Positions 28,560-38,716 of a stretch of DNA of 64,000 bases are shown one piece after another. The translations under genes were made by a program, and so were the position numbers. The stretch is taken from NCBI RefSeq assembly GCF_002803075.1, contig NZ_NNBK01000004.1, positions 186,001-250,000 on the forward strand, written 5' to 3'. The notes under the pieces were generated by a model, which ran no database searches, was not told where the DNA came from, and saw only the letters and a program-made list of their open reading frames with translations. Each line of letters opens with the position of its first letter. Within the stretch, counting starts at the first letter, position 1. The stretch is from Streptomyces sp. CB01373. Its GTDB lineage: Bacteria > Actinomycetota > Actinomycetes > Streptomycetales > Streptomycetaceae.

Positions 28560-29912
28560 TCACAGTTCGAACGACTCGTGGTGGATACGGCGGTCCGGCA
28601 CCCCGGCGGCGCGCAGCACCTCGTACACGTCCCGGGCGAAGGCGTGCGGGCCGCAGATGTAGACGTCGTGGCCGGCCAGGCCGGAGACGGCCGCGCGCAG
28701 TGACTCCGGGGTGAGGCGGGGGCGTTCGCCGCGCGGGCCGTTGAGCGCGTACAGCACCCGGCCGCCGCGCCACCGCGCTATCGCCTCCAACTCGCCGCCC
28801 AGGGCCAGGTCCTCGGCCGTGCGCGCCCGGTACAGCAGGGTGACGTCGCCGGGCAGCGTCTCGAACAGGGCGCGCAGCGGCGTGATGCCGACCCCGGCGG
28901 CGATCAGCAGGGACCGGTGCGAGGTGCGCCGGTCGGCGGTCATCGCCCCGTAGGGACCCTCCGCCCACACCCGGGTGCCCGGCCGCAGCAGCGGCACGGC
29001 CGCGCTGTGGTCGCCGAGGGCCTTCACCGTGATGCGCAGCAGGCCCGGACGGGGCGGAGCCGACAGGGAGTACGGCGTCGAGGTCCAGCCCATGCCCTCG
29101 GCGAGGAACCGCCAGCGGAAGAACTGGCCCGGCCGCGCGCCCAGTTCGTCCAGCCGGTGGCCGCGCACGACGACGGAGTACACGCCCGGCGCCTCCTTGT
29201 GCACCGCCTCGACGCGCATCCCGTGGCGCAGGTTGAGCCGCACCGGGACCAGGATCCGGAACCACACCACCAGGGCCGCGACGCCCAGGTACAGCGCGTA
29301 CCAGAAGGCCGTGGCCAGGGCGTGGCCGGTGAACTCGGAGCCCAGCGCCACCTGGTGGCCGAAGGCCAGGAACACGGCGGCGTAGGTGAGCAGGTGCGTG
29401 TAGTACCAGAACTCGTGGCTGGTCCGGCGGCGCACCGCGCGCGCCGAGGTGACACCGACCGCGAACAGGATCACGGTCCCGGCGCCGGCCTTCAGCATCT
29501 CCGGGTAGTCCAGCACCACCGTGACCGCCTCGCGCAGGACGGAGGAGCCGTCCTGCGCGGCGTACCCGGCGAGGATCAGCACCACGTGCACGACCAGCAG
29601 GCACACCGTGTAGCGGCCGGCCATCGCGTGCCAGCGCGCCACCCGGTCCGAGCCGATCCGGCGCTCCAGCAGCGGCACCCGCGCCATCAGGCCCACCAGC
29701 ACCGCGCACGCGTACCCGCACAGCAGGCCGGCGATCCGTCCGGCGCCGGTCAGCAGGCCCGCCGTCCCCACGACGGAGTCCGTGTCCTGCCACCACAGGA
29801 GGAGCACCGCGGCGGCTCCCGCCCACAGCAGCGCCAGCACCGCGCCCGCGGGGGAGCGCCGGCGCGCCACCGGCACCGGCGGTGCCGCCCGCCGCTCGTA
29901 CACCGTGGTCAT
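28560..29912 (-). CDS. Ferric-reductase-like flavocytochrome, second copy
   Basis: 450 residues from ATG 29912, with GGGAG upstream. It has the same architecture as the 26629-28011 gene: an N-terminal membrane domain (WHAMAGRY, VVHVVLILAGY and HLLTYAAVFLAFGHQ as heme-ligand candidates), an FAD domain (TPYSLS), and an NAD domain (LIAAGVGITPLRALFE, CGPHAFARDVYEVL, ending ESFEL). The two proteins are clearly paralogous through most of their length but differ in the extracytoplasmic loops. It is the first gene of the five-gene minus-strand cluster, divergent from the two-component system. Confidence 0.9.
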   Translation of the reverse strand: MTTVYERRAAPPVPVARRRSPAGAVLALLWAGAAAVLLLWWQDTDSVVGTAGLLTGAGRIAGLLCGYACAVLVGLMARVPLLERRIGSDRVARWHAMAGRYTVCLLVVHVVLILAGYAAQDGSSVLREAVTVVLDYPEMLKAGAGTVILFAVGVTSARAVRRRTSHEFWYYTHLLTYAAVFLAFGHQVALGSEFTGHALATAFWYALYLGVAALVVWFRILVPVRLNLRHGMRVEAVHKEAPGVYSVVVRGHRLDELGARPGQFFRWRFLAEGMGWTSTPYSLSAPPRPGLLRITVKALGDHSAAVPLLRPGTRVWAEGPYGAMTADRRTSHRSLLIAAGVGITPLRALFETLPGDVTLLYRARTAEDLALGGELEAIARWRGGRVLYALNGPRGERPRLTPESLRAAVSGLAGHDVYICGPHAFARDVYEVLRAAGVPDRRIHHESFEL

Positions 29913-29962
29913 CCGCTCTCCCGTCCCTTCGCCGGTCCAGGACGCCACTGTGCGGGGCGAAC

Positions 29963-30018
29963 CTCTGAGGCAGCTCTGAGCCGCGGGCGGTGTGGCCCCA
30001 CTCACAGGAAACTCAGAG
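29963..30018. promoter_or_regulatory. CTCTGAG direct repeats in the divergent ferric-reductase/two-component promoter region
   Basis: CTCTGAG occurs at 29963-29969 and 29974-29980, exactly 11 bp apart, and its inverse CTCAGAG at 30012-30018. An 11-bp tandem spacing is typical of OmpR/PhoB-type binding. The sites lie in the 155-bp divergent region and may serve both directions. Confidence 0.55.
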
Positions 30019-30067
30019 GGGGCCTCCCTCGCCGCACGGGCCGGTGACCGGCGATGCTGGAGGGGCC

Positions 30068-30817
30068 ATGGACACCTCCCGCCCGAGCCCTCCCGGCCTG
30101 CCCGCCCTCACCCGCCTCGACGGCACCCCCGTGCGCGTCCTCGTCGTCGACGACGACCCCGACCTCGCCGAAGTGCTGTGCGGAGCCCTGCGTTACCAGG
30201 GCTGGGAGGTGCACGCCGCGGGCGACGGGGCCTCGGCCGTCGCCGCGGCCCGCGAGGCGCAGCCGGACGCCGTCGTGCTCGACGTGATGCTCCCGGACAC
30301 CGACGGTTTCGCCGTGCTGCGCGAACTGCACACCGTGCAGCCGGACGTCTGTGTGCTCTTCCTCACGGCGCGGGACGCGGTGGAGGACCGTATCGCGGGG
30401 ATCACCGCGGGCGGCGACGACTACGTGACCAAGCCGTTCAGCCTGGAGGAGGTGGTCGCCCGGCTGCGCGGACTGCTGCGCCGCGCCGGCATGGCCCGGC
30501 AGCCGGCCGACGGCCCGCGGCTGACCGTGGGCGACCTGGCCATGGACGAGGACGCCCGCGAGGTCACCCGGGCCGGAGAGCTGATCGAACTGTCCCCGAC
30601 CGAGTTCGAGCTGCTGCGCTTCCTCATGCACAACCCGCGCCGGGTGCTGAGCAAGGCGCAGATCCTCGACCGTGTGTGGTCCTACGACTTCGGCGGCCGG
30701 GCCCATGTGGTGGAGCTGTACATCTCCTATCTGCGCAAGAAGGTGGACGCCGGACGCGCACCCATGATCCACACGGTGCGCGGGGCCGGGTACGTCCTGA
30801 AGCCGGCGGCACGGTGA
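30068..30817 (+). CDS. OmpR-family response regulator
   Basis: 249 residues, ATG 30068 after GGAGGGG. The receiver domain (about 22-137) has the acidic pocket VVDDDPD, phospho-acceptor Asp72 in LDVMLPD, and Lys in VTKPFS. The C-terminal winged helix (about 150-247) ends LHTVRGAGYVLKP-like IHTVRGAGYVLKPA. Its stop overlaps the GTG of the histidine kinase gene (GTGA). Position beside the electron-transfer cluster and the CTCTGAG repeats suggests it regulates those genes and itself. An N-terminal tail of about 20 residues precedes the receiver. Confidence 0.95.
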   Translation: MDTSRPSPPGLPALTRLDGTPVRVLVVDDDPDLAEVLCGALRYQGWEVHAAGDGASAVAAAREAQPDAVVLDVMLPDTDGFAVLRELHTVQPDVCVLFLTARDAVEDRIAGITAGGDDYVTKPFSLEEVVARLRGLLRRAGMARQPADGPRLTVGDLAMDEDAREVTRAGELIELSPTEFELLRFLMHNPRRVLSKAQILDRVWSYDFGGRAHVVELYISYLRKKVDAGRAPMIHTVRGAGYVLKPAAR

Positions 30818-32358
30818 CCGTGACACGGAGCGGAACGACACCGCGGATACGGCGGCTGCCCCGGCCGCGCACCCTGCGGGCCCGGCTCACCTTCGGCCTG
30901 GTGGTGCTGCTGGCCGTCGCCTGCGCCGCCGTCGGCGTGGCCGCGGTCCTCGAACTGAACGGCTTCCTCACCGGCCGGATCGACCAGCAGCTCCAGCAGA
31001 CCGGGCCGGGCTTCCCGGAGAGCCTGGAGCACGGCACCGCCACGCCGGCCAAGCCCTCCGACCACGACGGCGACGAGCGCGGCGACACCCGCCGCCAGGC
31101 CGCCGGCACCTTCGGCGCCCGGCTCCTCGGCGGCACGGTGACCCACGCCGCCGTCGTCCCCTCCGGGTCCCGCCCCGGTTTCGGCGTCACCCTCACCGCC
31201 GCCGACCGCGGCGCGCTGGCCGCGCTCCCGGTGGACCGCGGCGGACACACCGTGCGCCTGTCCGACCTGGGCGAGTACCGGCTGGCGGCCTGGCCGGGCC
31301 GGGACGGCGACGTGCTGGTCACCGGGCTGCCGATGGCGCCGGTGCGGGCCGCGGTCCACCGGCTCGAACTGGTCGCCGGGACTGTCTCGGGGCTCGCCCT
31401 GGCCGCCGCCGGGGTCGCCGGCGCCCTCTGGGTGCGCTGGTCGCTGCGCCCGCTGACAAGGGTCGCGGAGACCGCCGCCCGGGTCAGCGAGCTGCCGCTC
31501 GCCAGCGGCGAGGTCGCGCTGCCGCCCCGCGCGCCGCGCGCCGACCCGCGCAGCGAGGTCGGGCGGGTCGGCGCCGCCTTCAACCGGATGCTCCACCACG
31601 TCGAGGACGCGCTGACCAAACGGCACGCCAGTGAGGAACGGCTGCGCGGCTTCGCCGCCGACGCCAGCCACGAGCTGCGCACCCCGGTCGCCACGGTGCG
31701 CGGCCACGCCGAACTCGCCCTGCTGCACCCGGGACCGGTGCCGCCCGAGGTCACCCGGGCCCTGGAACGCATCGCCGCCGAGTCCGCTCGCATGGGCGAG
31801 ATGGTCGACGAGATGCTGCTCCTGGCCCGGCTGGACGCCGGGCGCCCCCTGGAGCGCCGCCCGGTCGATTTGACCCGCCTGGTCCTGGATGCGGTGACGG
31901 ACGCCAGGGCGGCGGGTCCGGAGCATCGCTGGACGCTCGAGCTGCCGGAGGAACCGGTGACGGTGACCGGTGACGCCCACCGGCTCCAGCAGGTGCTGGC
32001 CAACCTGCTGGCCAACGCGCGTGCGCACACACCCGCGGGCACCGGGGTGACGGTGTCCCTGGACCTGGAATCCGGAGGTGAGCCGGCCCCGGAGGGAGCC
32101 GCCGTGGCCGTCCTGCGGGTGCACGACGACGGGCCCGGCGTCCCCGAGGAGGTCCAGCCCGGTGTCTTCGAGCGCTTCACCCGGGCCGACCGCCGCCGCA
32201 CCGACTCCTTCGGCGGCGCCGGGGCGGGCCTCGGCCTGTCGATCGTGGCGGCCGTGACGGAGGCCCACGGCGGCGGTGTCGGGCTGGACAGCCGCCCCGG
32301 CTCCACGGCCTTCACCGTCCGGCTGCCGGCGGACGGCGGCGGGGTCAGTAACGGCTGA
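30814..32358 (+). CDS. Membrane sensor histidine kinase, cognate of the adjacent OmpR-type regulator
   Basis: 514 residues from GTG 30814. Two transmembrane helices (about 25-48 and 184-207) bracket an extracytoplasmic sensor region with Asp/Glu and His-rich stretches (SDHDGDERGDTRRQ). A HAMP region follows, then HisKA with His286 in DASHELRTPVA, and HATPase with NLLANARAHT, DDGPGVP and GAGLGLSIVAA. It likely senses something at the outer membrane face. Its last 14 bases overlap the end of the convergent L,D-transpeptidase gene. Confidence 0.94.
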   Translation: MTVTRSGTTPRIRRLPRPRTLRARLTFGLVVLLAVACAAVGVAAVLELNGFLTGRIDQQLQQTGPGFPESLEHGTATPAKPSDHDGDERGDTRRQAAGTFGARLLGGTVTHAAVVPSGSRPGFGVTLTAADRGALAALPVDRGGHTVRLSDLGEYRLAAWPGRDGDVLVTGLPMAPVRAAVHRLELVAGTVSGLALAAAGVAGALWVRWSLRPLTRVAETAARVSELPLASGEVALPPRAPRADPRSEVGRVGAAFNRMLHHVEDALTKRHASEERLRGFAADASHELRTPVATVRGHAELALLHPGPVPPEVTRALERIAAESARMGEMVDEMLLLARLDAGRPLERRPVDLTRLVLDAVTDARAAGPEHRWTLELPEEPVTVTGDAHRLQQVLANLLANARAHTPAGTGVTVSLDLESGGEPAPEGAAVAVLRVHDDGPGVPEEVQPGVFERFTRADRRRTDSFGGAGAGLGLSIVAAVTEAHGGGVGLDSRPGSTAFTVRLPADGGGVSNG

Positions 32359-33043
32359 TCGCGGTCGCCCCGCCCGCCGTGCCGATCGCGATGTGCGGCC
32401 GGCGCGCGGGATCCGCCCACGCCAGGATCCGCCGCATGGCCTCCCGCGGCACCGACACACAGCCGGCCGTCGCCCCGCGCCCGTTGGCGTGCAGGAAGAT
32501 CCCCGCTCCCCGGCCGCGCACCGGACGGGAGTAGTTGAAGCCGACGACGAGCGCGTGCGCGTACTGCGTGGGGTACTCCACCAGGTGCTCGGACGCGGCG
32601 GCCCGGCAGTCGGCGGGACGCGGCCGGGTCCACCGGTTGTAGGAGCGTGAGTCGTTGTCCTGGCACCACCAGGAGTCCGGGCCCACCCGCCGGTACCGCA
32701 GCCGGGTCCCGCCCGGTGCGGCGTCGGTCCCGAAGGCGAACGGCAGGCGGTACAGCCCGGTCGGCGTCGTGTTCGTGTCCTGCCGCCGTGCCGTCCCCTC
32801 GACGAGGCCCTTCGCGCCGAATCTGGCCGGTGCCGAACCGGCCCGCACCCAGTGCCCGCCGCGCAGGTCCCACCAGGTGACCGTGCCCGTGGTGGCGCCG
32901 GTGCCGGCCGCCTGAGCGGTGATCAGCTGGGTGCCGCCGCCGGTGTCGCGCAGCCGGGCCGGCAGCGGCACCTCGCCCGCGGGCGCGGCACCGAGCGAGA
33001 GCAGGGACAGGGCGGCGAGGATCGCGGCGGCACCGGGGCGCAT
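32345..33043 (-). CDS. Secreted L,D-transpeptidase-like (YkuD) protein
   Basis: 232 residues. A signal peptide (about 1-22, ending GAAPAG) starts it. The YkuD-type catalytic core is in the C-terminal half: IFLHANGRGATAGCVSVP holds the HANG and GCVSVP signature with the catalytic cysteine. The family makes 3-3 peptidoglycan cross-links or attaches proteins to peptidoglycan. The middle domain has unusual WWCQDNDSRSYNRW-type aromatic content. The gene end overlaps the histidine kinase gene on the other strand by 14 bases. It lies 3 bases from the following oxidoreductase gene on the same strand. Confidence 0.88.
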   Translation of the reverse strand: MRPGAAAILAALSLLSLGAAPAGEVPLPARLRDTGGGTQLITAQAAGTGATTGTVTWWDLRGGHWVRAGSAPARFGAKGLVEGTARRQDTNTTPTGLYRLPFAFGTDAAPGGTRLRYRRVGPDSWWCQDNDSRSYNRWTRPRPADCRAAASEHLVEYPTQYAHALVVGFNYSRPVRGRGAGIFLHANGRGATAGCVSVPREAMRRILAWADPARRPHIAIGTAGGATAISRY

Positions 33044-33046
33044 GGA

Positions 33047-33634
33047 TCAGACCGTAGACGGCGGCAGCGGCAACGGCAGCCCGGGCAGTCCGTCCAGGCT
33101 GGTGGCCACGTGCTCCTTCCGGGTGAAGTAGTCGCTCAGCGAGGCGTCGTCCTCGCGCGCGAAGCGCCTGACGTGCAGATCGCGGTCCGCCTCGTACGCC
33201 ATGAAGGGCACCGCGTACCCGCAGGTGTCCCGTACGAGTTCGGCGTGCACGACGATGATCGCGCGCAGTCCGTGCCGTGCCGGGTCGATGTCGGGGAAAC
33301 GGGTGAGGAGTTCGCCGAAGCGCGGGTCGTCGCGGAAGACGGGCTCGCCCCGGCCGTGGACGCGCACGATGCTGGGCGGGCCCTGGAAGGCGCACCACAT
33401 CAGGGTGATCCGGCCGTTCTCACGCAGGTGGGCGATGGTCTCCGCGTTGGACCCGGCGAAGTCCAGGTAGGCCACGGTGCGCTCGTCGAGCACCGCGAAG
33501 GAGCCCGTGAGGCCCTTGGGGGACAGGTTGACCGTGCCGTCGCCGGAGAGCGGGGCGGTCGCGGTGAAGAACAGGGGCTGCTGCTCGATGAACGTACGCA
33601 GCCTGCCGTCTATGCGCTCATACGTCTTTCCCAT
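33047..33634 (-). CDS. Pyridoxamine 5'-phosphate oxidase-like (flavin/F420 split-barrel) protein
   Basis: 195 residues, ATG 33634. The split-barrel fold is recognised by FFTATAPLSGDGTVNLSPKG, then VAYLDFAGSNAETIAHLRENGRITLMWCAF and the later VHGRGEPVF. Such proteins bind FMN or F420 and reduce small substrates. The stop is 3 bases before the L,D-transpeptidase start, so they are co-transcribed. A TTG at 33640 would add two residues (start codon uncertain). Confidence 0.88.
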   Translation of the reverse strand: MGKTYERIDGRLRTFIEQQPLFFTATAPLSGDGTVNLSPKGLTGSFAVLDERTVAYLDFAGSNAETIAHLRENGRITLMWCAFQGPPSIVRVHGRGEPVFRDDPRFGELLTRFPDIDPARHGLRAIIVVHAELVRDTCGYAVPFMAYEADRDLHVRRFAREDDASLSDYFTRKEHVATSLDGLPGLPLPLPPSTV

Positions 33635-33751
33635 GTCCAACGATTATCGGGGGAAGTTCTTTCGCTTGTCTAAGGAATTGCGGCCTCCGCTCGCCCCACC
33701 GTGGCCGCCCCGGCCGGCGCTTCCTCGGGGCGGCCACGGCTGCCTGTCACC

Positions 33752-34621
33752 TCACTTGGTGAGGGTGCAGGCGGCCAGGGAGTCCAGTCCCTGCGGCTTG
33801 GCCGCGGTACGTCCGATGGAGATGGCGATCCGGTTGATGGTGGCCACGCGCTTGTCCTTGAGCGGGCCGAGGATGGCGTTCTGCACGAAGTCGGGCCCGC
33901 CCTGGCCGGCGGTGTCGACCAGGCGCTTGTCGGCCTCCTGGATCTGGGTGTCCAGCAGAGCGAGGTTGCGGTCGATCTCGGCCTGGGCGGAGGCGGGGAC
34001 CGCGGGGAGCTGCGACCTCACGTCCGGGCAGGTGATGGTTCCCGCCGCCGTGCCGGCGCCGGCGTTGCCCGTGTTGCCGCCTGTGTTACCGGCGTTGCCT
34101 GTGTTGCTGTTGTTTCCTGTCGCCGCGCCCGCCGCGTTGCCGTCGTTGCCGCCGACGGTGCCCGTCACGCCGCCCTGGTTCAGGGTGCAGGGCGCGAGCG
34201 CGTCCAGGCCCTGCGGCCTGGCCGCCGTACGGCCGATCGCCGTGGCCATCCGGTTGATGGTGGCCACGCGCTTGTCCTTGAGCGGGCCGAGGATGGCGTT
34301 CTGCACGAAGTCGGGCCCGCCCTGGCCGACGGTGTCGACCAGGCGCTTGTCGGCCTCCTGGATCTGGGTGTCCAGCAGGGCGAGGTTGCGGTCGATCTCG
34401 GCCTGGGCGGAGGCGGGGACCGCGGGGAGCTGCGACCTCACGTCCGGGCAGGTGATCGTGCCGGGGCTCGCCAGGGTCCGGGCGTTCTGGGCGCCGCCCT
34501 GCCCGGACGTCTCCCCGGCCAGCGCGGAACCGGCGATGACCGCGCCGGAGAGCACCACTGCGGCCGCGCCGCCGATGAACGCGACGCGGCGCTTGTCGTA
34601 CTTCGGAAGAGCCCTGGACAT
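33752..34621 (-). CDS. Exported protein built from two near-identical repeats, unknown function
   Basis: 289 residues. The N-terminal segment (about 12-36) is a signal peptide ending SALAGE. Two domains of about 95 residues follow, joined by a Gly/Asn/Thr-rich linker. Each begins TITCPDVRSQLPAVPASAQ and ends with a single Cys (APCTLN, AACTLT), so a Cys-Cys bridge per domain is likely. The duplicated DNA differs at only two of about 206 bases. The family is not one I can name; secretion and disulfides point to an extracellular role. It is divergent from argG. Confidence 0.8.
   Translation of the reverse strand: MSRALPKYDKRRVAFIGGAAAVVLSGAVIAGSALAGETSGQGGAQNARTLASPGTITCPDVRSQLPAVPASAQAEIDRNLALLDTQIQEADKRLVDTVGQGGPDFVQNAILGPLKDKRVATINRMATAIGRTAARPQGLDALAPCTLNQGGVTGTVGGNDGNAAGAATGNNSNTGNAGNTGGNTGNAGAGTAAGTITCPDVRSQLPAVPASAQAEIDRNLALLDTQIQEADKRLVDTAGQGGPDFVQNAILGPLKDKRVATINRIAISIGRTAAKPQGLDSLAACTLTK
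33831..34036. repeat. Direct repeat in the exported two-domain gene, proximal copy
   Basis: Matches 34251-34456 (420 bp offset) with two differences in about 206 bases, at the GGC/GAC and AGAG/AGGG positions. Confidence 0.92.
34251..34456. repeat. Direct repeat in the exported two-domain gene, distal copy
   Basis: Partner of 33831-34036. The identity stops abruptly at the Gly/Asn linker on one side and at the domain edge on the other. Confidence 0.92.
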
Positions 34622-34782
34622 GGGGGTGCCTCACTCGGGTCGGGGATGTCGGTCGTGGCAAACGCGGCGCCTGCGTTCGAACGAGAGATACGGGAAAGCG
34701 GTTGCCCTTGTTCAAGGAGTGACGAGGGAATTCTGAAAACACCTTTCGAAACTCCCTGACGCCAGGACACGTCCGCCGGAGA

Positions 34783-34825
34783 TTGACGAACCATGCAGAG
34801 TTCTGCATACTCATGCATGTCAGCG
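34783..34825 (+). promoter_or_regulatory. argG: argG promoter with ARG boxes
   Basis: TTGACG (34783-34788), a 17-base spacer and CATACT (34806-34811) form a promoter. The DNA from 34791 to 34820 contains ATGCAGAGTTCTGCAT and TCATGCATGTCA, ARG-box-like palindromes that cover the spacer, -10 and start. argG starts at GTG 34848 after GAGGAG. Confidence 0.8.
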
Positions 34826-34847
34826 AATGCAGTGTGAGGAGAATCCC

Positions 34848-36041
34848 GTGACCGAGCGCGTCGTACTCGCCTACTCGGGCGGTCTGGACACCTCCGTCGC
34901 CATCGGCTGGATCGCCGAGGAGACGGGCGCCGAGGTCATCGCCGTTGCGGTCGACGTCGGCCAGGGCGGCGAGGACCTGGACGTCATCCGCAAGCGCGCG
35001 CTCGCCTGCGGTGCCGTCGAGGCCGAGGTCGCCGACGCCAAGGACGAGTTCGCCGACGAGTACTGCCTCCCGGCGATCAAGGCCAACGCCCTCTACATGG
35101 ACCGCTACCCGCTGGTCTCCGCGCTGTCGAGGCCGACGATCGTCAAGCACCTGGTCGCCGCCGCCAACAAGCACGGCGCCGGCATCGTCGCCCACGGCTG
35201 CACCGGCAAGGGCAACGACCAGGTCCGCTTCGAGGCCGGCATCGTCGCCCTCGCCCCCGGCCTGAAGTGCATCGCCCCGGTCCGCGACTACGCGATGACC
35301 CGGGACAAGGCCATCGCGTTCTGCGAGGAGAAGGACCTCCCGATCGCGACCACCAAGAAGTCCCCGTACTCCATCGACCAGAACGTCTTCGGCCGCGCGG
35401 TGGAGACCGGCTTCCTCGAGGACATCTGGAACGCGCCGATCGAGGACATCTACGAGTACACCCAGAACCCGGCCGTCGCCCGCGAGGCCGACGAGGTGAT
35501 CATCACCTTCAAGGAGGGCGTCCCGGTCGCCATCGACGGCAGGCCCGTCTCCGTCCTCCAGGCCATCCAGCAGCTCAACGAGCGCGCCGGCGCCCAGGGC
35601 ATCGGCCGGATCGACATGGTCGAGGACCGCCTCGTCGGCATCAAGTCCCGCGAGGTGTACGAGGCTCCGGGCGCCATCGCCCTGATCACCGCCCACCAGG
35701 AGCTGGAGAACGTCACCGTCGAGCGCGAACTCGCCCGCTACAAGCGGCAGGTCGAGCAGCGCTGGGGCGAACTGGTCTACGACGGCCAGTGGTTCTCCCC
35801 GCTCAAGCGCGCCCTGGACGGCTTCATCAACGAGGCCAACCAGCACGTCTCCGGCGACGTCCGCATGACCCTGCACGGCGGCCGCGCGGTCGTCACCGGC
35901 CGGCGCTCCCAGGAGTCGCTGTACGACTTCAACCTCGCCACCTACGACACCGGCGACACCTTCGACCAGGCCGCCGCCAAGGGCTTCATCGACATCTACA
36001 GCCTGTCGTCGAAGATCGCCGCCAAGCGCGACCTCGTCTGA
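34848..36041 (+). CDS. argG: Argininosuccinate synthase
   Basis: 397 residues from GTG 34848. The ATP-pyrophosphatase P-loop [15 protein letters not shown] is at residues about 8-22. [25 protein letters not shown] and the citrulline-binding [12 protein letters not shown] region are all present. It condenses citrulline with aspartate (step 7 of arginine biosynthesis). The product feeds ArgH encoded 109 bases downstream. It is separated from argCJBDR by about 10 kb. Confidence 0.98.
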   Translation: MTERVVLAYSGGLDTSVAIGWIAEETGAEVIAVAVDVGQGGEDLDVIRKRALACGAVEAEVADAKDEFADEYCLPAIKANALYMDRYPLVSALSRPTIVKHLVAAANKHGAGIVAHGCTGKGNDQVRFEAGIVALAPGLKCIAPVRDYAMTRDKAIAFCEEKDLPIATTKKSPYSIDQNVFGRAVETGFLEDIWNAPIEDIYEYTQNPAVAREADEVIITFKEGVPVAIDGRPVSVLQAIQQLNERAGAQGIGRIDMVEDRLVGIKSREVYEAPGAIALITAHQELENVTVERELARYKRQVEQRWGELVYDGQWFSPLKRALDGFINEANQHVSGDVRMTLHGGRAVVTGRRSQESLYDFNLATYDTGDTFDQAAAKGFIDIYSLSSKIAAKRDLV

Positions 36042-36057
36042 GCGGGTAAGCGCGTAG

Positions 36058-37578
<1,521 letters not shown>

Positions 37579-37651
37579 TCCGCCCGCCTCCGGGGGCCTC
37601 GCGGGTTACGTTGGTCCACAGCCGTAAGGAAGCGACCGGACGGAGCCCACG

Positions 37652-38623
37652 ATGCCCTTCGCCAGACTGGCCTCGGCCACGACCCCCACGTGCCACATCG
37701 GTCTGGGGCTGGCCGCCGTCGGGCGTCCGGGGTACATCAACCTCGGCCGCGAGAAGGACCTCCCGGCCGACCGCACCGTGGACGCCCTGCGCGAGCGCAC
37801 CCGTGAACTCCTGGACGCCGCCTACGCGCAGGGCGTCCGCTACGTCGACGCCGCCCGCTCCTACGGCCGTGCCGAGGAGTTCCTCGCCGACTGGCTCAGG
37901 TCCCGCCCCGACGCCGACGACGTCGTCGTCGGCAGCAAATGGGGCTACACCTACACCGCCGGCTGGACCACCGACGCCGACCGGCACGAGGTCAAGGACC
38001 ACAGCCTCGCCACCTACGAACGGCAGCGCGCCGAGACCGCCGGACTGCTCGGCGACCGGCTCGACCTCCACCAGATCCACTCGCTGACCCCGGACAGCCC
38101 CGCGCTCACCGACAAGGAACTCCACGCCAGGCTGGCCGAGGCCGCCGCGGGCGGCCTCACGATCGGCTTCTCCACCAGCGGACCCGCACAGGCCGACACC
38201 GTCCGCGCCGCGCTCGCCGTGACGGTCGACGGCGCCCCGCTCTTCCGTACCGTCCAGTCGACGTACAACGCCCTGGAGACCTCCGCCGGTCCCGCCCTCG
38301 CCGAGGCGCACGACGCCGGACTGACGGTGATCGTCAAGGAGGGCATGGCCAACGGGCGGCTCGCCGAGTCGAACGCCCCCGAGCCGCTCAAGGCAGTCGC
38401 CCGCGAGACGGGCCTGGGCTGCGACGCGGTCGCCCTCGCCCTGATCCTGCGCCGGCCGTGGGCCGGTGTGGTCCTGTCCGGCGCCGCCACGCCGGGCCAG
38501 CTCGCCTCCAACCTGCACGCTCCGGCCGTCGACCTCGACGAGGACCAGCTCGCCCGCCTCGGCGCTCTGCCCGAGGAACCCCGGGCCTACTGGGAGCGGC
38601 GCGGGCGGCTTCCCTGGCACTGA
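37652..38623 (+). CDS. Aldo/keto reductase family protein
   Basis: 323 residues. It has the TIM-barrel pattern: LGLAAVGRPGYINLG near the start, GVRYVDAARSYG containing the catalytic Asp and Tyr, and VGSKWGYTYTAGW with the catalytic Lys. The C-terminal region has an IGFSTSGPAQAD NADPH-proximal loop. It reduces carbonyl compounds or oxidises alcohols with NADPH. The 70-base space after argH includes no terminator. It is followed by the TetR operon. Confidence 0.9.
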   Translation: MPFARLASATTPTCHIGLGLAAVGRPGYINLGREKDLPADRTVDALRERTRELLDAAYAQGVRYVDAARSYGRAEEFLADWLRSRPDADDVVVGSKWGYTYTAGWTTDADRHEVKDHSLATYERQRAETAGLLGDRLDLHQIHSLTPDSPALTDKELHARLAEAAAGGLTIGFSTSGPAQADTVRAALAVTVDGAPLFRTVQSTYNALETSAGPALAEAHDAGLTVIVKEGMANGRLAESNAPEPLKAVARETGLGCDAVALALILRRPWAGVVLSGAATPGQLASNLHAPAVDLDEDQLARLGALPEEPRAYWERRGRLPWH

Positions 38624-38658
38624 GCGCCCCGGCGACACCCTCTTCCAGCAGGCACCGG

Positions 38659-38716
38659 TGAGACGCGCATGCCTATTGTGAGACATCGATGTCTCATGTG
38701 GGGTAATGTTGTCTCA
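38659..38716. promoter_or_regulatory. pqrA: Nested symmetric TetR operator and leaderless promoter
   Basis: The 18-bp perfect palindrome TGAGACATCGATGTCTCA lies at 38679-38696. Extra half-sites TGAGAC (38659-38664) and GTCTCA (38711-38716) are placed symmetrically about the same centre. A TAATGT -10 (38704-38709) lies 6 bases before ATG 38716, so the transcript would be leaderless. Confidence 0.75.
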
